NCBI RefSeq assembly: GCF_022132145.1
Contig: NZ_JAJISP010000002.1
Location: 682,001 to 746,000 of the forward strand
Length of the DNA stretch: 64,000 nt
From: Pseudomonas sp. MMS21 TM103
GTDB taxonomy: Bacteria; Pseudomonadota; Gammaproteobacteria; Pseudomonadales; Pseudomonadaceae
Direction of reading: 5' to 3'
In this document: one piece after another, positions 45,001 to 52,251 of the stretch
Layout of the letters: each line of letters opens with the position of its first letter
Numbering within the stretch: the stretch's first letter is position 1
Made by a program: the position numbers and the translations under genes
Notes under the pieces: model-generated
What the model was told of the DNA's origin: nothing
Databases searched by the model: none
The model's input: only the letters and a program-made list of their open reading frames with translations

Positions 45001-45682
45001 GCTCGGCATGCTTACGGAAGCAGGAAAGCGGTTCGCACAGATAGGCTAGATGGCCATGCCGCAGCACATTCACATACATCGCCAGGTCGTTGATGGCGCG
45101 CACCGTCTGGCCGTCAAGGCAACATACGTTCGGCTTGATCTCGGCCAGATGCGCACGGCGGAACATCACGGTGCTCGGCTCGCCGATGAAGTTCATCGGT
45201 GAGTCGGCGAGGTAGGCGATCAGATCGCCACCGTGCAGGATGCCATCCTGATCGAACGGGCAGCAGGTCGCAGGGACATCCGCTAGCGGCAAGCCGGATT
45301 CGTCGATCAACAGGCGCCGCGAGGTCACTAGGCTGACCTCTGGATTGGCGCTCAAGACTTCCACCATGCGCTCGACGCAGTCATTCAACAGGATGTCATC
45401 GTCATTGAGGAACTTGACAAACTCGCCCTTGGCCTCGACCACGCACTGGGTGTAGTTCATCAGCCCGCCAAGGCCCGGCTGGTTGCGAATGACGCGAATC
45501 GGGTGGCGGCTGTGCCTGCGGTGACGCTCGACGATCTGCTGAATGCCATCGTCCGGGCAATCGTCGCTGATCAGGATTTCCAGCGGCTGGTAGCTCTGGG
45601 CGAGCGCACTGAGCAGCGCCGCCTCGAAGTGCCGCGGCTTAAAGGTGGGAATCACGATGCTGACGAGGGGACTCTTGCTCAC
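42038..45682 (-). CDS. FgtA-like flagellin glycosyltransferase with four transferase-like modules
   Basis: This is 1214 residues. Module 1 (about 1-260) is a GT2 fold: LVSIVIPTFKP, ILISDDCPDDG, FVKFLNDDDILLND. Module 2 (about 350-580) is a degraded GT2 (DWVMMVDAGDEFTT). Module 3 (about 600-840) is GT2: LVSILIPTKDQLPML, ILIIDNNSETPE, LVLLNNDTAAIRSDW. Module 4 (about 890-1210) resembles a GT-B transferase with CKSNLRLLEYGACGFPVICS. In P. aeruginosa the large transferase beside fliC, FgtA, starts flagellin glycosylation. The start is a GTG preceded by GAGGAA. It faces fliC and is separated from the sugar genes by a strong hairpin. Confidence 0.9.
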   Translation of the reverse strand: MSKSPLVSIVIPTFKPRHFEAALLSALAQSYQPLEILISDDCPDDGIQQIVERHRRHSRHPIRVIRNQPGLGGLMNYTQCVVEAKGEFVKFLNDDDILLNDCVERMVEVLSANPEVSLVTSRRLLIDESGLPLADVPATCCPFDQDGILHGGDLIAYLADSPMNFIGEPSTVMFRRAHLAEIKPNVCCLDGQTVRAINDLAMYVNVLRHGHLAYLCEPLSCFRKHAEQRQQQGDMLPLWQKGVQVFAGQIRVMGLYAPRPNEQVRCHPLVAGAEEWHDFPLRRRLAEAAERAEKPEAVAALLPGLGAFPPLRDAGGEMIQEEREGFRPWLDTRVPTAVQEHLIGEYLQANGGAPRFGILVLDKQDDAGKLRATLDSLSQEKQPYLRLQTLLLCVGEGAQFERADAHVGCRRVSADRQVTTINQMLAQADCDWVMMVDAGDEFTTSGLMIAALELIASAGCRAIYGDEMLRLGDGSLGPMFRPGFNLDLLLSFPAGMARHWLFRRDAFVELGGFDQRYGAAMELDLILRLVESGGMQDLGHVSEPLLITQAPALLDNPDERASIARHLAVRDYPQSHVGSDLPGRYRISYGHQQQPLVSILIPTKDQLPMLQRCVESVLEHTRYEHYEILIIDNNSETPEALEWLAGVEAMAEEKVRVIRYPQPFNFSAINNMAARAARGDYLVLLNNDTAAIRSDWLDEMLNHAQRPEVGIVGAKLLYPDGRIQHAGVVLGLCGPAEHPFIGEPMDAPGYMQRLQVDQNYSAVTAACLMIRKSVYLDVGGMDEEQFKVSYNDIDLCLKTREVGYLTVWTPHAVLMHEGGVSQTKVDKQTSDFKRKRFVAEQDAMYAKWLPALARDPAYNSNFSLMQTGGFKLADSKLSWRPLDAWRPLPVILAHPADLFGCGHYRVMQPFNAQQEAGLIDGALSMGMLQVSDLERFNPDVVVLQRQIGDERLEAIRRMKAFSRAFKVYELDDYLPNLPMKNSNREHMPKDILKSLRRGLSHVDRFVVSTETLAEAFAGLHEDIRVIENRLPVSWWQGLQARRRTSARARVGWAGGAGHAGDLEIIADVVKELAGEVDWVFFGMCPDKLRPFIHEFHPGVPIEQYPAALARLNLDLALAPVEQNLFNECKSNLRLLEYGACGFPVICSDVRCYQGALPVTRVKNRFRDWLDAIRLHLSDLDAAARMGDELRASVNREWMLEGPGLEAWRKAWLPD

Positions 45683-45707
45683 GTTGTGCTTTCCTCAGTG
45701 AATGGAG

Positions 45708-45731
45708 GCGAGTGGCGTTTGCGCCACTCGC
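45708..45731. repeat. Perfect 10-bp hairpin between wbqC-like gene and fgtA-like gene
   Basis: GCGAGTGGCG at 45708-45717 pairs with CGCCACTCGC at 45722-45731 around a 4-base loop. It sits 8 bases past the stop of the WbqC-like gene in a 57-base gap. No T-tract follows on the minus strand, so it may be an mRNA-stabilising or attenuating element rather than a full terminator. Confidence 0.75.
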
Positions 45732-45739
45732 GCTTCATT

Positions 45740-46459
45740 TCAGGGTTCGAGAATATGGGAATGACTGGCCAGAACATGACGCACCGCCTGTGGACTGTTC
45801 CACATCAGCACATCGAGGACGGAAAGACCCGGCTCGCAGGTATAGGGCTGGGCGTCGTAGCGGAACTCGTCGAATTGCAGAAAGCCGAGCCGGATGCCGT
45901 GACGGGCGAAATCCTGCGGCTCGAACAGGTCACGGCCACCAGGCGGGTTCAGGTAGAAGCTGGCGTCCAGCTGTCGGCTGATTGCCGGTGCCCAGCCGCC
46001 GGGGCTGTCGATATGCTGCAGGTCCAGGTTCAGTTCCGAGCAGATCGCATAGTCGAACGGCAACTCGAGATAGGCACAGACCGCCACCAACCCTTGCACG
46101 TTGAGTTCGACCAGCGAATCGCTAGCCACAGCGTCGAAAGTGCGGTTCACCAACTGCACCACCTGCTCGTAGAACGGCGCCTTGCGCCGATAGTGAGTCA
46201 GTTTGCCGAGCACATTGGCGCGGGTCTTGGGCAGATCCTGCACGCGGGCTTCGCGGGTAGTGATAGCGATGGAAGAATTGGCCAAGGGCACGTTGACGTA
46301 GTTCCAGCCGACCTGCGGATGCAGCACGCGGTTGCGGCTCATCCAGGACTTGGGCGTGTACTGGCTGACATCGAACACCACCCAGCGCTCGGTATGGGCG
46401 ATCAACGCGAAATGCCCGAGGTACGGGAAAAAGTACGGTTGCATAATGCCCAGCTTCAC
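45740..46459 (-). CDS. WbqC family protein
   Basis: This is 239 residues with the family opening VKLGIMQPYFFPYLGHFALI and further segments DVSQYTPKSWMSRNRVLHPQ, NYVNVPLANSSIAITTREAR and AICSELNLDLQHID. WbqC proteins occur in O-antigen and flagellin-sugar clusters next to DegT aminotransferases. Their reaction is not established. The start is a GTG overlapping the upstream aminotransferase stop by 4 bases (GTGA). The longer frame from 46588 lies inside that gene. Confidence 0.88.
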   Translation of the reverse strand: MKLGIMQPYFFPYLGHFALIAHTERWVVFDVSQYTPKSWMSRNRVLHPQVGWNYVNVPLANSSIAITTREARVQDLPKTRANVLGKLTHYRRKAPFYEQVVQLVNRTFDAVASDSLVELNVQGLVAVCAYLELPFDYAICSELNLDLQHIDSPGGWAPAISRQLDASFYLNPPGGRDLFEPQDFARHGIRLGFLQFDEFRYDAQPYTCEPGLSVLDVLMWNSPQAVRHVLASHSHILEP

Positions 46460-47655
46460 GCCCGCCCTCCCAGGCTGTGGCGAACGCTGGCGGCCTGCTC
46501 CTGGGCGGCGCGGATGATTTGGCCGATGCGCCGCGCGCCGGCCACATCTACCGGTTGGCCGATCGGCAGCTGCAGCACCTTGGCGCACAGCGCCTCGGTC
46601 ACCGGCAGGCGTTCGGCTGCTTCAGGATACAGCTCGTCATAGGGCGTGCAGCGGTGAATGCCGGGGTAGAAATAACGCCGCGCCAGCACGTTTTCCGCAC
46701 GCAGCACCGCCTGCAGCTCATCACGGCTGAGGCCGAAGCGTTCCGCGTCGATTTCGCAGACCACATATTGGTAATTGGTCGTGCTCACCGCCTGCGGTTC
46801 GATCAGACGCAAGCCCGGCAAGCCGGCCAAGGCGTCGCGGTAGGCGGCGAAAATGCCCCGGTTGCGTTCGAGGGTCTGGGCGAAACTATTCAGGCTGAGC
46901 AAAGCAATGGCCGCCTGCGCCTCGGACATACGGCCGTTGGCGGTGCGACTGACATGCACCGGGTGCCCGGCACCGTAACTGCTGCGGATATTGCGCAGGC
47001 GTGCGGCCAGTTCGTCGTCGTTGGTACACACGCAACCGCCTTCGGCGGCGCTCAACACCTTGGTGGCGTGGAAGGAAAACACTTCGAGGGCGCCGAAGTT
47101 GCCGACCGCCCTGCCCTGCACCGCGCAACCAAAGGCATGGGCCGAGTCGTAATACAGCGGCACGCCGCGCCTATCGGCGAGCTCACGCAACTGGTCCTGG
47201 GCGCAGACATCGCCCCACAGGTTGACCGCCAATATGGCGCTGACGTCGTTGTCTTCCAGCAACGCTTCCACCAGGACCGGGTCGAGCTGATGAGTCAAGG
47301 GGTCGACGTCGCAGAACAGCGGCTCCAGTCCTGCCCAGGTCAGCGACTGCGAGGTGGCGATAAAGGAGAACGCCGGGGTGATCACCTTGCCGCGCAGACC
47401 CAGGGCATCGGCGGCCATCAGCAGGCCGATGGTGGCATTGGTGACGCAAATGGCGTGACGCACGCCCAGGCGCTCTTGCAGTACCTGCTCCAGTTGTTGG
47501 GTCAACGGCCCTTGGTTGGTGTAGTACTGGCGCTCGAAGATGCCGCGCATGGCCTGCTCGTAGGCGGACCATTCGGGGAAATACAGTTGACCGACCGGCA
47601 GCGGCTGCTCGAACGCCGGTGTGGCGCCGAGGATGGCGAGTTCGACGGCGCTCAT
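46456..47655 (-). CDS. DegT/DnrJ/EryC1/StrS aminotransferase (second of two)
   Basis: This is 399 residues, a PLP enzyme of the sugar aminotransferase class. The pyridine-contacting Asp and neighbours are in YYDSAHAFGCA. The PLP-binding Lys is in FSFHATKVLSAAEGG, and the C-terminal domain has RRYFYPGIHRCTPYDELYPE. Such enzymes transfer an amino group to a keto-deoxysugar nucleotide. It overlaps the upstream aminotransferase by 4 bases and the downstream wbqC-like gene by 4 bases, so the three are translationally coupled. Which sugar it acts on cannot be told. Confidence 0.92.
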   Translation of the reverse strand: MSAVELAILGATPAFEQPLPVGQLYFPEWSAYEQAMRGIFERQYYTNQGPLTQQLEQVLQERLGVRHAICVTNATIGLLMAADALGLRGKVITPAFSFIATSQSLTWAGLEPLFCDVDPLTHQLDPVLVEALLEDNDVSAILAVNLWGDVCAQDQLRELADRRGVPLYYDSAHAFGCAVQGRAVGNFGALEVFSFHATKVLSAAEGGCVCTNDDELAARLRNIRSSYGAGHPVHVSRTANGRMSEAQAAIALLSLNSFAQTLERNRGIFAAYRDALAGLPGLRLIEPQAVSTTNYQYVVCEIDAERFGLSRDELQAVLRAENVLARRYFYPGIHRCTPYDELYPEAAERLPVTEALCAKVLQLPIGQPVDVAGARRIGQIIRAAQEQAASVRHSLGGRA

Positions 47656-48848
47656 ACGGCAACCCTCTGGCGCAGTTCGGCGGCATGGGCATGGACAAAG
47701 CCCAGCATGGCGACGATGGCGTGGACGTCCTGTTCATCGACGAAATGGCCGCAGGGCAGCAGCACAAAGCGTTCGGCGAGCCGCTCGGTCACCGGCAGCG
47801 AGCCGCCGATGGTCGGGTAATCGGTGGGTTTCTGGTGCAGCGCCGGCGAATAATAGGCGCGGGCGAGAATGCCTTCGGCGTTGAGCAGGCTCAGGGTCTG
47901 CGCCCTGGGCAGCGACCAATCGTCGAGCAGTTCGATCAGGATGTTCTTGAAGCCGCTCCGCTCGCTTTCGTCGAACTCGACCAGGCGCAAACCCGGCAGC
48001 CCCGTCAGCTCCCGTCGATAAGCCAGGTAGCGCTCGCGATTGCGTGCCACCTGAGCGTCCAACCCATCCAAGCCGGCCAGGGCCATGGCCGCGTGTACCT
48101 CGTTGAGCTTGGCGTTCATGCCCAGTTCCTGGACGTTGTCCGGGGTGTAGAAACCGAAGCCGCGCATGCGCACCAGTTTGGCCGCCAGCTCGGCGTCGTT
48201 GGTGGTGATATAGCCGCCCTCGAAACCGTTGAGCAGCTTGCTCGCATGCAGGGAGAAGCACTCGGCCCGACCGAAGCTGCCGACTTTACGCCCGGCACAG
48301 GTTTCATGGACCGACTCGACGGCGTCGATAAACAGCGGAATGCCGCTTTCCTCGGCCAGCGCTTCCAGCCCGAGTGCATCGCAGCAATTCATGATCGGGT
48401 GCACACCGAGGATCAGCGCGGTCTGCTCGTTCAAATGCGGGCGTACGGTGTCGGCGCTCAGCGACAGGGTCTGCAGATCGACCTCGCAGAAGCGCGGCAC
48501 CAGGTCGGCCCAGGCCGCCACATCGGCCATGCGCCTGTATGTCAGCGAGGGCATGACGATTTCCCGCCGCCCCGGCAGGGCCAGGCATTTGATCGCCAAC
48601 ACCAACGCCCAGAAGCCGCTGCAAAAGGTTACGCAGTGGCTGGTCTGGTGAAACTCGGCCAAGCGCCGCTCCAACTGCTGCACCAGCGGCCCGTTGTTGG
48701 TGAACTGATGCGCCTCGTAGAAGGTGCGCGAGTACTCCAGGAAACGTTCGAAATCCGGCTGAACCAGGCTCGACGTCGAGCGCGGCAGGTCGAACAGCGG
48801 CTGGCCGCCAAACAGCGCCAGCTCATCGCAACTGGATTTGGTACTCAT
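47652..48848 (-). CDS. DegT/DnrJ/EryC1/StrS aminotransferase (first of two)
   Basis: This is 398 residues, homologous to but distinct from its downstream neighbour. The active-site region is FIDAVESVHET (Glu where the neighbour has His). The PLP-Lys is in FSLHASKLLNGFEGG. The N-terminus (QFTNNGPLVQQLERRLAEF) matches the family. It overlaps the methyltransferase upstream and the aminotransferase downstream by 4 bases each. Both aminotransferases keep the catalytic Lys, so both are probably active. They could act on different keto-sugars or form a hetero-oligomer. Confidence 0.92.
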   Translation of the reverse strand: MSTKSSCDELALFGGQPLFDLPRSTSSLVQPDFERFLEYSRTFYEAHQFTNNGPLVQQLERRLAEFHQTSHCVTFCSGFWALVLAIKCLALPGRREIVMPSLTYRRMADVAAWADLVPRFCEVDLQTLSLSADTVRPHLNEQTALILGVHPIMNCCDALGLEALAEESGIPLFIDAVESVHETCAGRKVGSFGRAECFSLHASKLLNGFEGGYITTNDAELAAKLVRMRGFGFYTPDNVQELGMNAKLNEVHAAMALAGLDGLDAQVARNRERYLAYRRELTGLPGLRLVEFDESERSGFKNILIELLDDWSLPRAQTLSLLNAEGILARAYYSPALHQKPTDYPTIGGSLPVTERLAERFVLLPCGHFVDEQDVHAIVAMLGFVHAHAAELRQRVAV

Positions 48849-49534
48849 GGGCGCGCGCGTTCGAGCAGAGCGTCATAGCGGTAGTGCGCCGTGTAGAAGC
48901 CCTTGGGCATGCGCTGGATATGCGCCTGCCAGCCGCAATCGGCGGCCAGCTGGCAGAACTCCTCGGCGCTGCGCCAGATGCCGATTTTCGAATCGTGGTG
49001 CTTGAGTTCGGCGCTGTGGTCGCGGCCATCGGTGTAAAAATCCTGATGCCGTTCGAGGTCCGGCAGATTGCCGATAAACACCCGCTCGACCTTGCTGTAA
49101 TCGCGGCGCAGCGTGGTCAATACCAGACGCGCAGTGGCCTCGGGAAAATACGGGAAGCTGCCGTAGCACAGCACCTTGGTGAAGCGCGCCGGGTCGGTCT
49201 CGGCGACAATGTACTCGCCGACGTCGGCCAGATCCAAACGACGCAGCGGCAGCTGTTCGAAATAACGCTTGGCCACCTCGATCAGCACCTCGGAATAATC
49301 CACGCCATAGACTTCGGCGCAGTCGTCGAAGAAGTAGCGCGACAACGCGCCATTGCCGCAGGCCAGATCCAGCAGACGGTCGCCGGGCTGGAAGGCCAAC
49401 GCACCTTTTATGGTCGCGACAATCAATTGAATCTGCTCTTCCGAAACTGGCTGGCCATTGACCGACCGCTTGATCTGCCCCCAGAAGTCGTCGGGAGCCA
49501 GGGTTTTCGGATATTCCTTGAAATCTGATTCCAC
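48845..49534 (-). CDS. SAM-dependent methyltransferase of the glycosylation cassette
   Basis: This is 229 residues, a class I methyltransferase. The SAM-binding motif is RLLDLACGNGALSRYF (about 55-70), followed by VYGVDYSEVLIEVAKRYF. It probably methylates the flagellin sugar or its N-acyl group. The GTG at 49534 is used. Its stop overlaps the start of the first aminotransferase by 4 bases. Confidence 0.85.
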   Translation of the reverse strand: MESDFKEYPKTLAPDDFWGQIKRSVNGQPVSEEQIQLIVATIKGALAFQPGDRLLDLACGNGALSRYFFDDCAEVYGVDYSEVLIEVAKRYFEQLPLRRLDLADVGEYIVAETDPARFTKVLCYGSFPYFPEATARLVLTTLRRDYSKVERVFIGNLPDLERHQDFYTDGRDHSAELKHHDSKIGIWRSAEEFCQLAADCGWQAHIQRMPKGFYTAHYRYDALLERARP

Positions 49535-49625
49535 GGGAGTTAGCCCCTACCTGCTGCAATTAAGTTGATCACCGACTTCGGGTGACCGTCTGCCAACAGA
49601 CCAGGCCACCGATCCTGCCATGCCG

Positions 49626-50684
49626 TTATGCACGCGCGATATAGAGAATGCTGCTCGGCTTCAGGCCCATTGCTGCATACACTTCAGAACCGAAGTAGTC
49701 GATTCCGTATTGGTCGACGCCGAAACCGTTGTCCTCGATTTTGCGCACATAGTCATCGTGGGCATACAGCCGCACGTGATCGTTCTGTCCATACAGGCGC
49801 CAGCGCCCGGCCTCGTCAGTAACGCTGGGGTCTTCAAGGGTGTGTTCGATCCCGACGATGATCGGAGCCATTAAAATGCCGCAGCCGCCGTCACGGGTGA
49901 TCCGGCGCAACTCGCGAATCGCCGTGCCGTCGTCAGCCACGTGCTCGAGCACATGGCTGCAGATAAAGAAATCGAATGCGCCATCGCCGAAGGGGGTGTC
50001 CATCAGGTCAACCTGATGGTCCACACCAGGCATCGATAGATCGGCAGTGGCGTAATCAAAGAATTGGCTAGCGCGGATAACACGGGACATCGCCTGTTCC
50101 GGTGCAAAATGCATAACCTGGGCACCCTTGCACAGTCGACCAGCGGCTATCTCTTGCTCCATCCAGTACACATACAGTCGCTCGCGATCAGAGGCGCCGC
50201 AGCGTTTGCAGGTATAGGTGTCGTGGGCGGTCATCTCGCCTTGGCCGTAATGTACGAAGCCGTAGCGGCGTGCGTTTTCCCGGTAGAATTCGGGGATCGC
50301 CACGAAACTCACCTCAGCCTGTTTGCACACCGGGCAGTTGTAAGCGGGCTGCGCAATCGCTTGCGGTGCCGAAACGCAATCCGGTGTGGCCGTCGATGGC
50401 GCCAACTGGCTGATCAGTGCATGCTGCTCCTCGAGAATTTCGAGCAGATTATTGGCCACCAGATGCTGGCTCTCGCCCTGCATCGCCAAGGCCTCGCGAA
50501 AAAGCTTCAATGCAGTCTGCGCATCGCCCAGACGGTATTGCACCACAGCCAAATCGTTGGCCAGTTCGGCATGCAATCCCGCAGACTGCTTGACCTGCTC
50601 GAGCAGATGCAATGCGGACGCAAAATCACCGTCACCGAAGGCCTGGTAAGCCTGCGCTTTCAACGTTTGCAAATCGGATCCCAT
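49626..50684 (-). CDS. Methyltransferase with TPR-like N-terminus and CxxC motifs
   Basis: This is 352 residues. The N-terminal 100 residues look TPR-like (KAQAYQAFGDGDFASALHLL, YRLGDAQTALKLFREALAMQ). Next come YNCPVCKQAEV and YTCKRCGASDRER, a four-Cys zinc-ribbon-like pair. The C-terminal class I methyltransferase domain has DFFICSHVLEHVADDGTAIR. The ATG at 50684 has GAGG 6 bases upstream. It is the first gene after flgL and opens the glycosylation cassette. Its substrate is unknown. Confidence 0.82.
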   Translation of the reverse strand: MGSDLQTLKAQAYQAFGDGDFASALHLLEQVKQSAGLHAELANDLAVVQYRLGDAQTALKLFREALAMQGESQHLVANNLLEILEEQHALISQLAPSTATPDCVSAPQAIAQPAYNCPVCKQAEVSFVAIPEFYRENARRYGFVHYGQGEMTAHDTYTCKRCGASDRERLYVYWMEQEIAAGRLCKGAQVMHFAPEQAMSRVIRASQFFDYATADLSMPGVDHQVDLMDTPFGDGAFDFFICSHVLEHVADDGTAIRELRRITRDGGCGILMAPIIVGIEHTLEDPSVTDEAGRWRLYGQNDHVRLYAHDDYVRKIEDNGFGVDQYGIDYFGSEVYAAMGLKPSSILYIARA

Positions 50685-50899
50685 GAATAACCTCATGCAC
50701 TGGTTCTCGCGAGGCTCGACTAAAATAGCCAAGCCACGACGGAAAACGTGACTGATTCGGCCAAAGGCCTAACTGAAACCTGTCCCGCAAGAACCCCGGC
50801 GACAGGCCGGCAGAGCGTTCGAGAATGGGCACAGGCGAGATGGAAGGAAATGATGGAAAAAGCATGTTCCTGGCCAGTACAGCAGCCACCCGTGGCTAA

Positions 50900-52138
50900 T
50901 CAGCGCAACTTGTTGAACAGACTGAGTCCGGCGATCTTCACATAGCTTTGCTGCGACGCCTCCAGAACGATGGTCTGGAAGGACAACCGCGACAGGGCTT
51001 CGGCGTAGTCCAGCTCGCGCAGGTCGGCCTGCACGGACTTGTTGACCAGCGAAACGTCTTCATTATCGGTCTGGGTCGAGTCGATGATGTTCAGGCGTGC
51101 GCCGATTTCGCCGCGCACACTGTCGACGGTGCTCATGCCGTGATCGAGGTTGGTCAGGGCCACCGCCACCGCATCGCGCACCTGCAAGCCAGTTGCAGGG
51201 TTTTCCAGACTGGTGCGCAGCTGAGAAATGGTGTCGAGGATGCCCTGTGTTTGCCGCGCGGGATCAGCGGTGATGTCGATGCTTTCGCCGCCCACGGGCA
51301 CCCCGTCGAACTGCACGCTCACCCCGCGAAACACCAGCTGGTCACTGGTTTCATCGTCAGCATCCATACGCCCGCTGGCGAGCACAGCGGCGGCAGGAAT
51401 GTCATAGACGTCGTAGCGCTTCGGATCTGTCGGATCGAAGCGGATTTCAACACCCGTAACAGGAAACGCAGGGTTGCCGGTAAAGGCCACTTCGTCCTGA
51501 ACCAGCGGTGCCGACACGCGGAGAGTGGAACCGGGGGCCAGTGAGGCGTCGAGCGCCGCATCCAGGCGCCCGGCATTGGTGACGTTCTGGAAGATTTTCT
51601 TGCCGCTGTCGCTGATCGCCAGATCCAGCGAGCTGGCCACCTGCAGCTTGCGCTGGCCTTCGTCGCCCTCATAGCTGTAGCTGCCATCGCCCTGGCGCAC
51701 GAAGGGCTGGGTCTTGCCCTGAAAACCGGCGAACAAATATTCGCCGCGGGCATTGCGAGTATTCATCAGGCCGAACAGTTCCTCCTCGCGCGCCCCCAGC
51801 TCCGCTGCAATGGACTGACGATCCGGCTGGCTCAGCGCTCCATTGCCTGCCTGCACAGCCAGCTCGCGCACACGCTGGAGAATGGTGTTGACCGAGTTGA
51901 GGGTGACTTCTTCCTGGGTCAGGCTGTTGTTCGCGGCGGTGAGGTTGTCCTTGTACTGGGTCAGCACATTCTGCTGCTGCTCCAGTTGCAGCAGGCGCAC
52001 CGAGGCCACCGGGTCGTCCGCCGGGGTGAGGATGCGGTTGCCGGTGCTGATCTGCTCCTGGGTGCGGGTGGCACTGGCGTAGTTGCGCTGGATGCCGGCG
52101 ACTCCGTTGTTGAACGCCTGGATGGTGGAGATGCGCAT
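50900..52138 (-). CDS. flgL: FlgL, hook-filament junction protein 3
   Basis: This is 412 residues. Its N-terminus (MRISTIQAFNNGVAGIQRNY, ISTGNRILTPADDPVASVRL) and C-terminus (LSFQTIVLEASQQSYVKIAG, LSLFNKLR) are flagellin-like. With FlgK it joins the hook to the filament. It is the last gene of flgFGHIJKL. A 113-base gap with a short hairpin lies upstream. Confidence 0.97.
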   Translation of the reverse strand: MRISTIQAFNNGVAGIQRNYASATRTQEQISTGNRILTPADDPVASVRLLQLEQQQNVLTQYKDNLTAANNSLTQEEVTLNSVNTILQRVRELAVQAGNGALSQPDRQSIAAELGAREEELFGLMNTRNARGEYLFAGFQGKTQPFVRQGDGSYSYEGDEGQRKLQVASSLDLAISDSGKKIFQNVTNAGRLDAALDASLAPGSTLRVSAPLVQDEVAFTGNPAFPVTGVEIRFDPTDPKRYDVYDIPAAAVLASGRMDADDETSDQLVFRGVSVQFDGVPVGGESIDITADPARQTQGILDTISQLRTSLENPATGLQVRDAVAVALTNLDHGMSTVDSVRGEIGARLNIIDSTQTDNEDVSLVNKSVQADLRELDYAEALSRLSFQTIVLEASQQSYVKIAGLSLFNKLR

Positions 52139-52190
52139 GCTTGAGCCTCTTGTTGCAATCCGGAGTCTGGCCGCCGCTAGCAGCCCTTCA

Positions 52191-52218
52191 CCCTAGCCCG
52201 CTCCCGGAGGGAGAGGGG
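52191..52218. repeat. REP-like hairpin between flgK and flgL
   Basis: The core CTCCC (52201-52205) and GGGAG (52209-52213) are complementary around GGA, in a purine-rich GAGGGAGAGGGG context with TTCACCCTAGCCCG before it. Sequences of this kind are dispersed in pseudomonad intergenic regions. It lies in the 113-base flgK-flgL gap and may stabilise or attenuate the message. Confidence 0.5.
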
Positions 52219-52251
52219 ATTGTCCTGTACGCGCCTGACATCGGCGCACAT

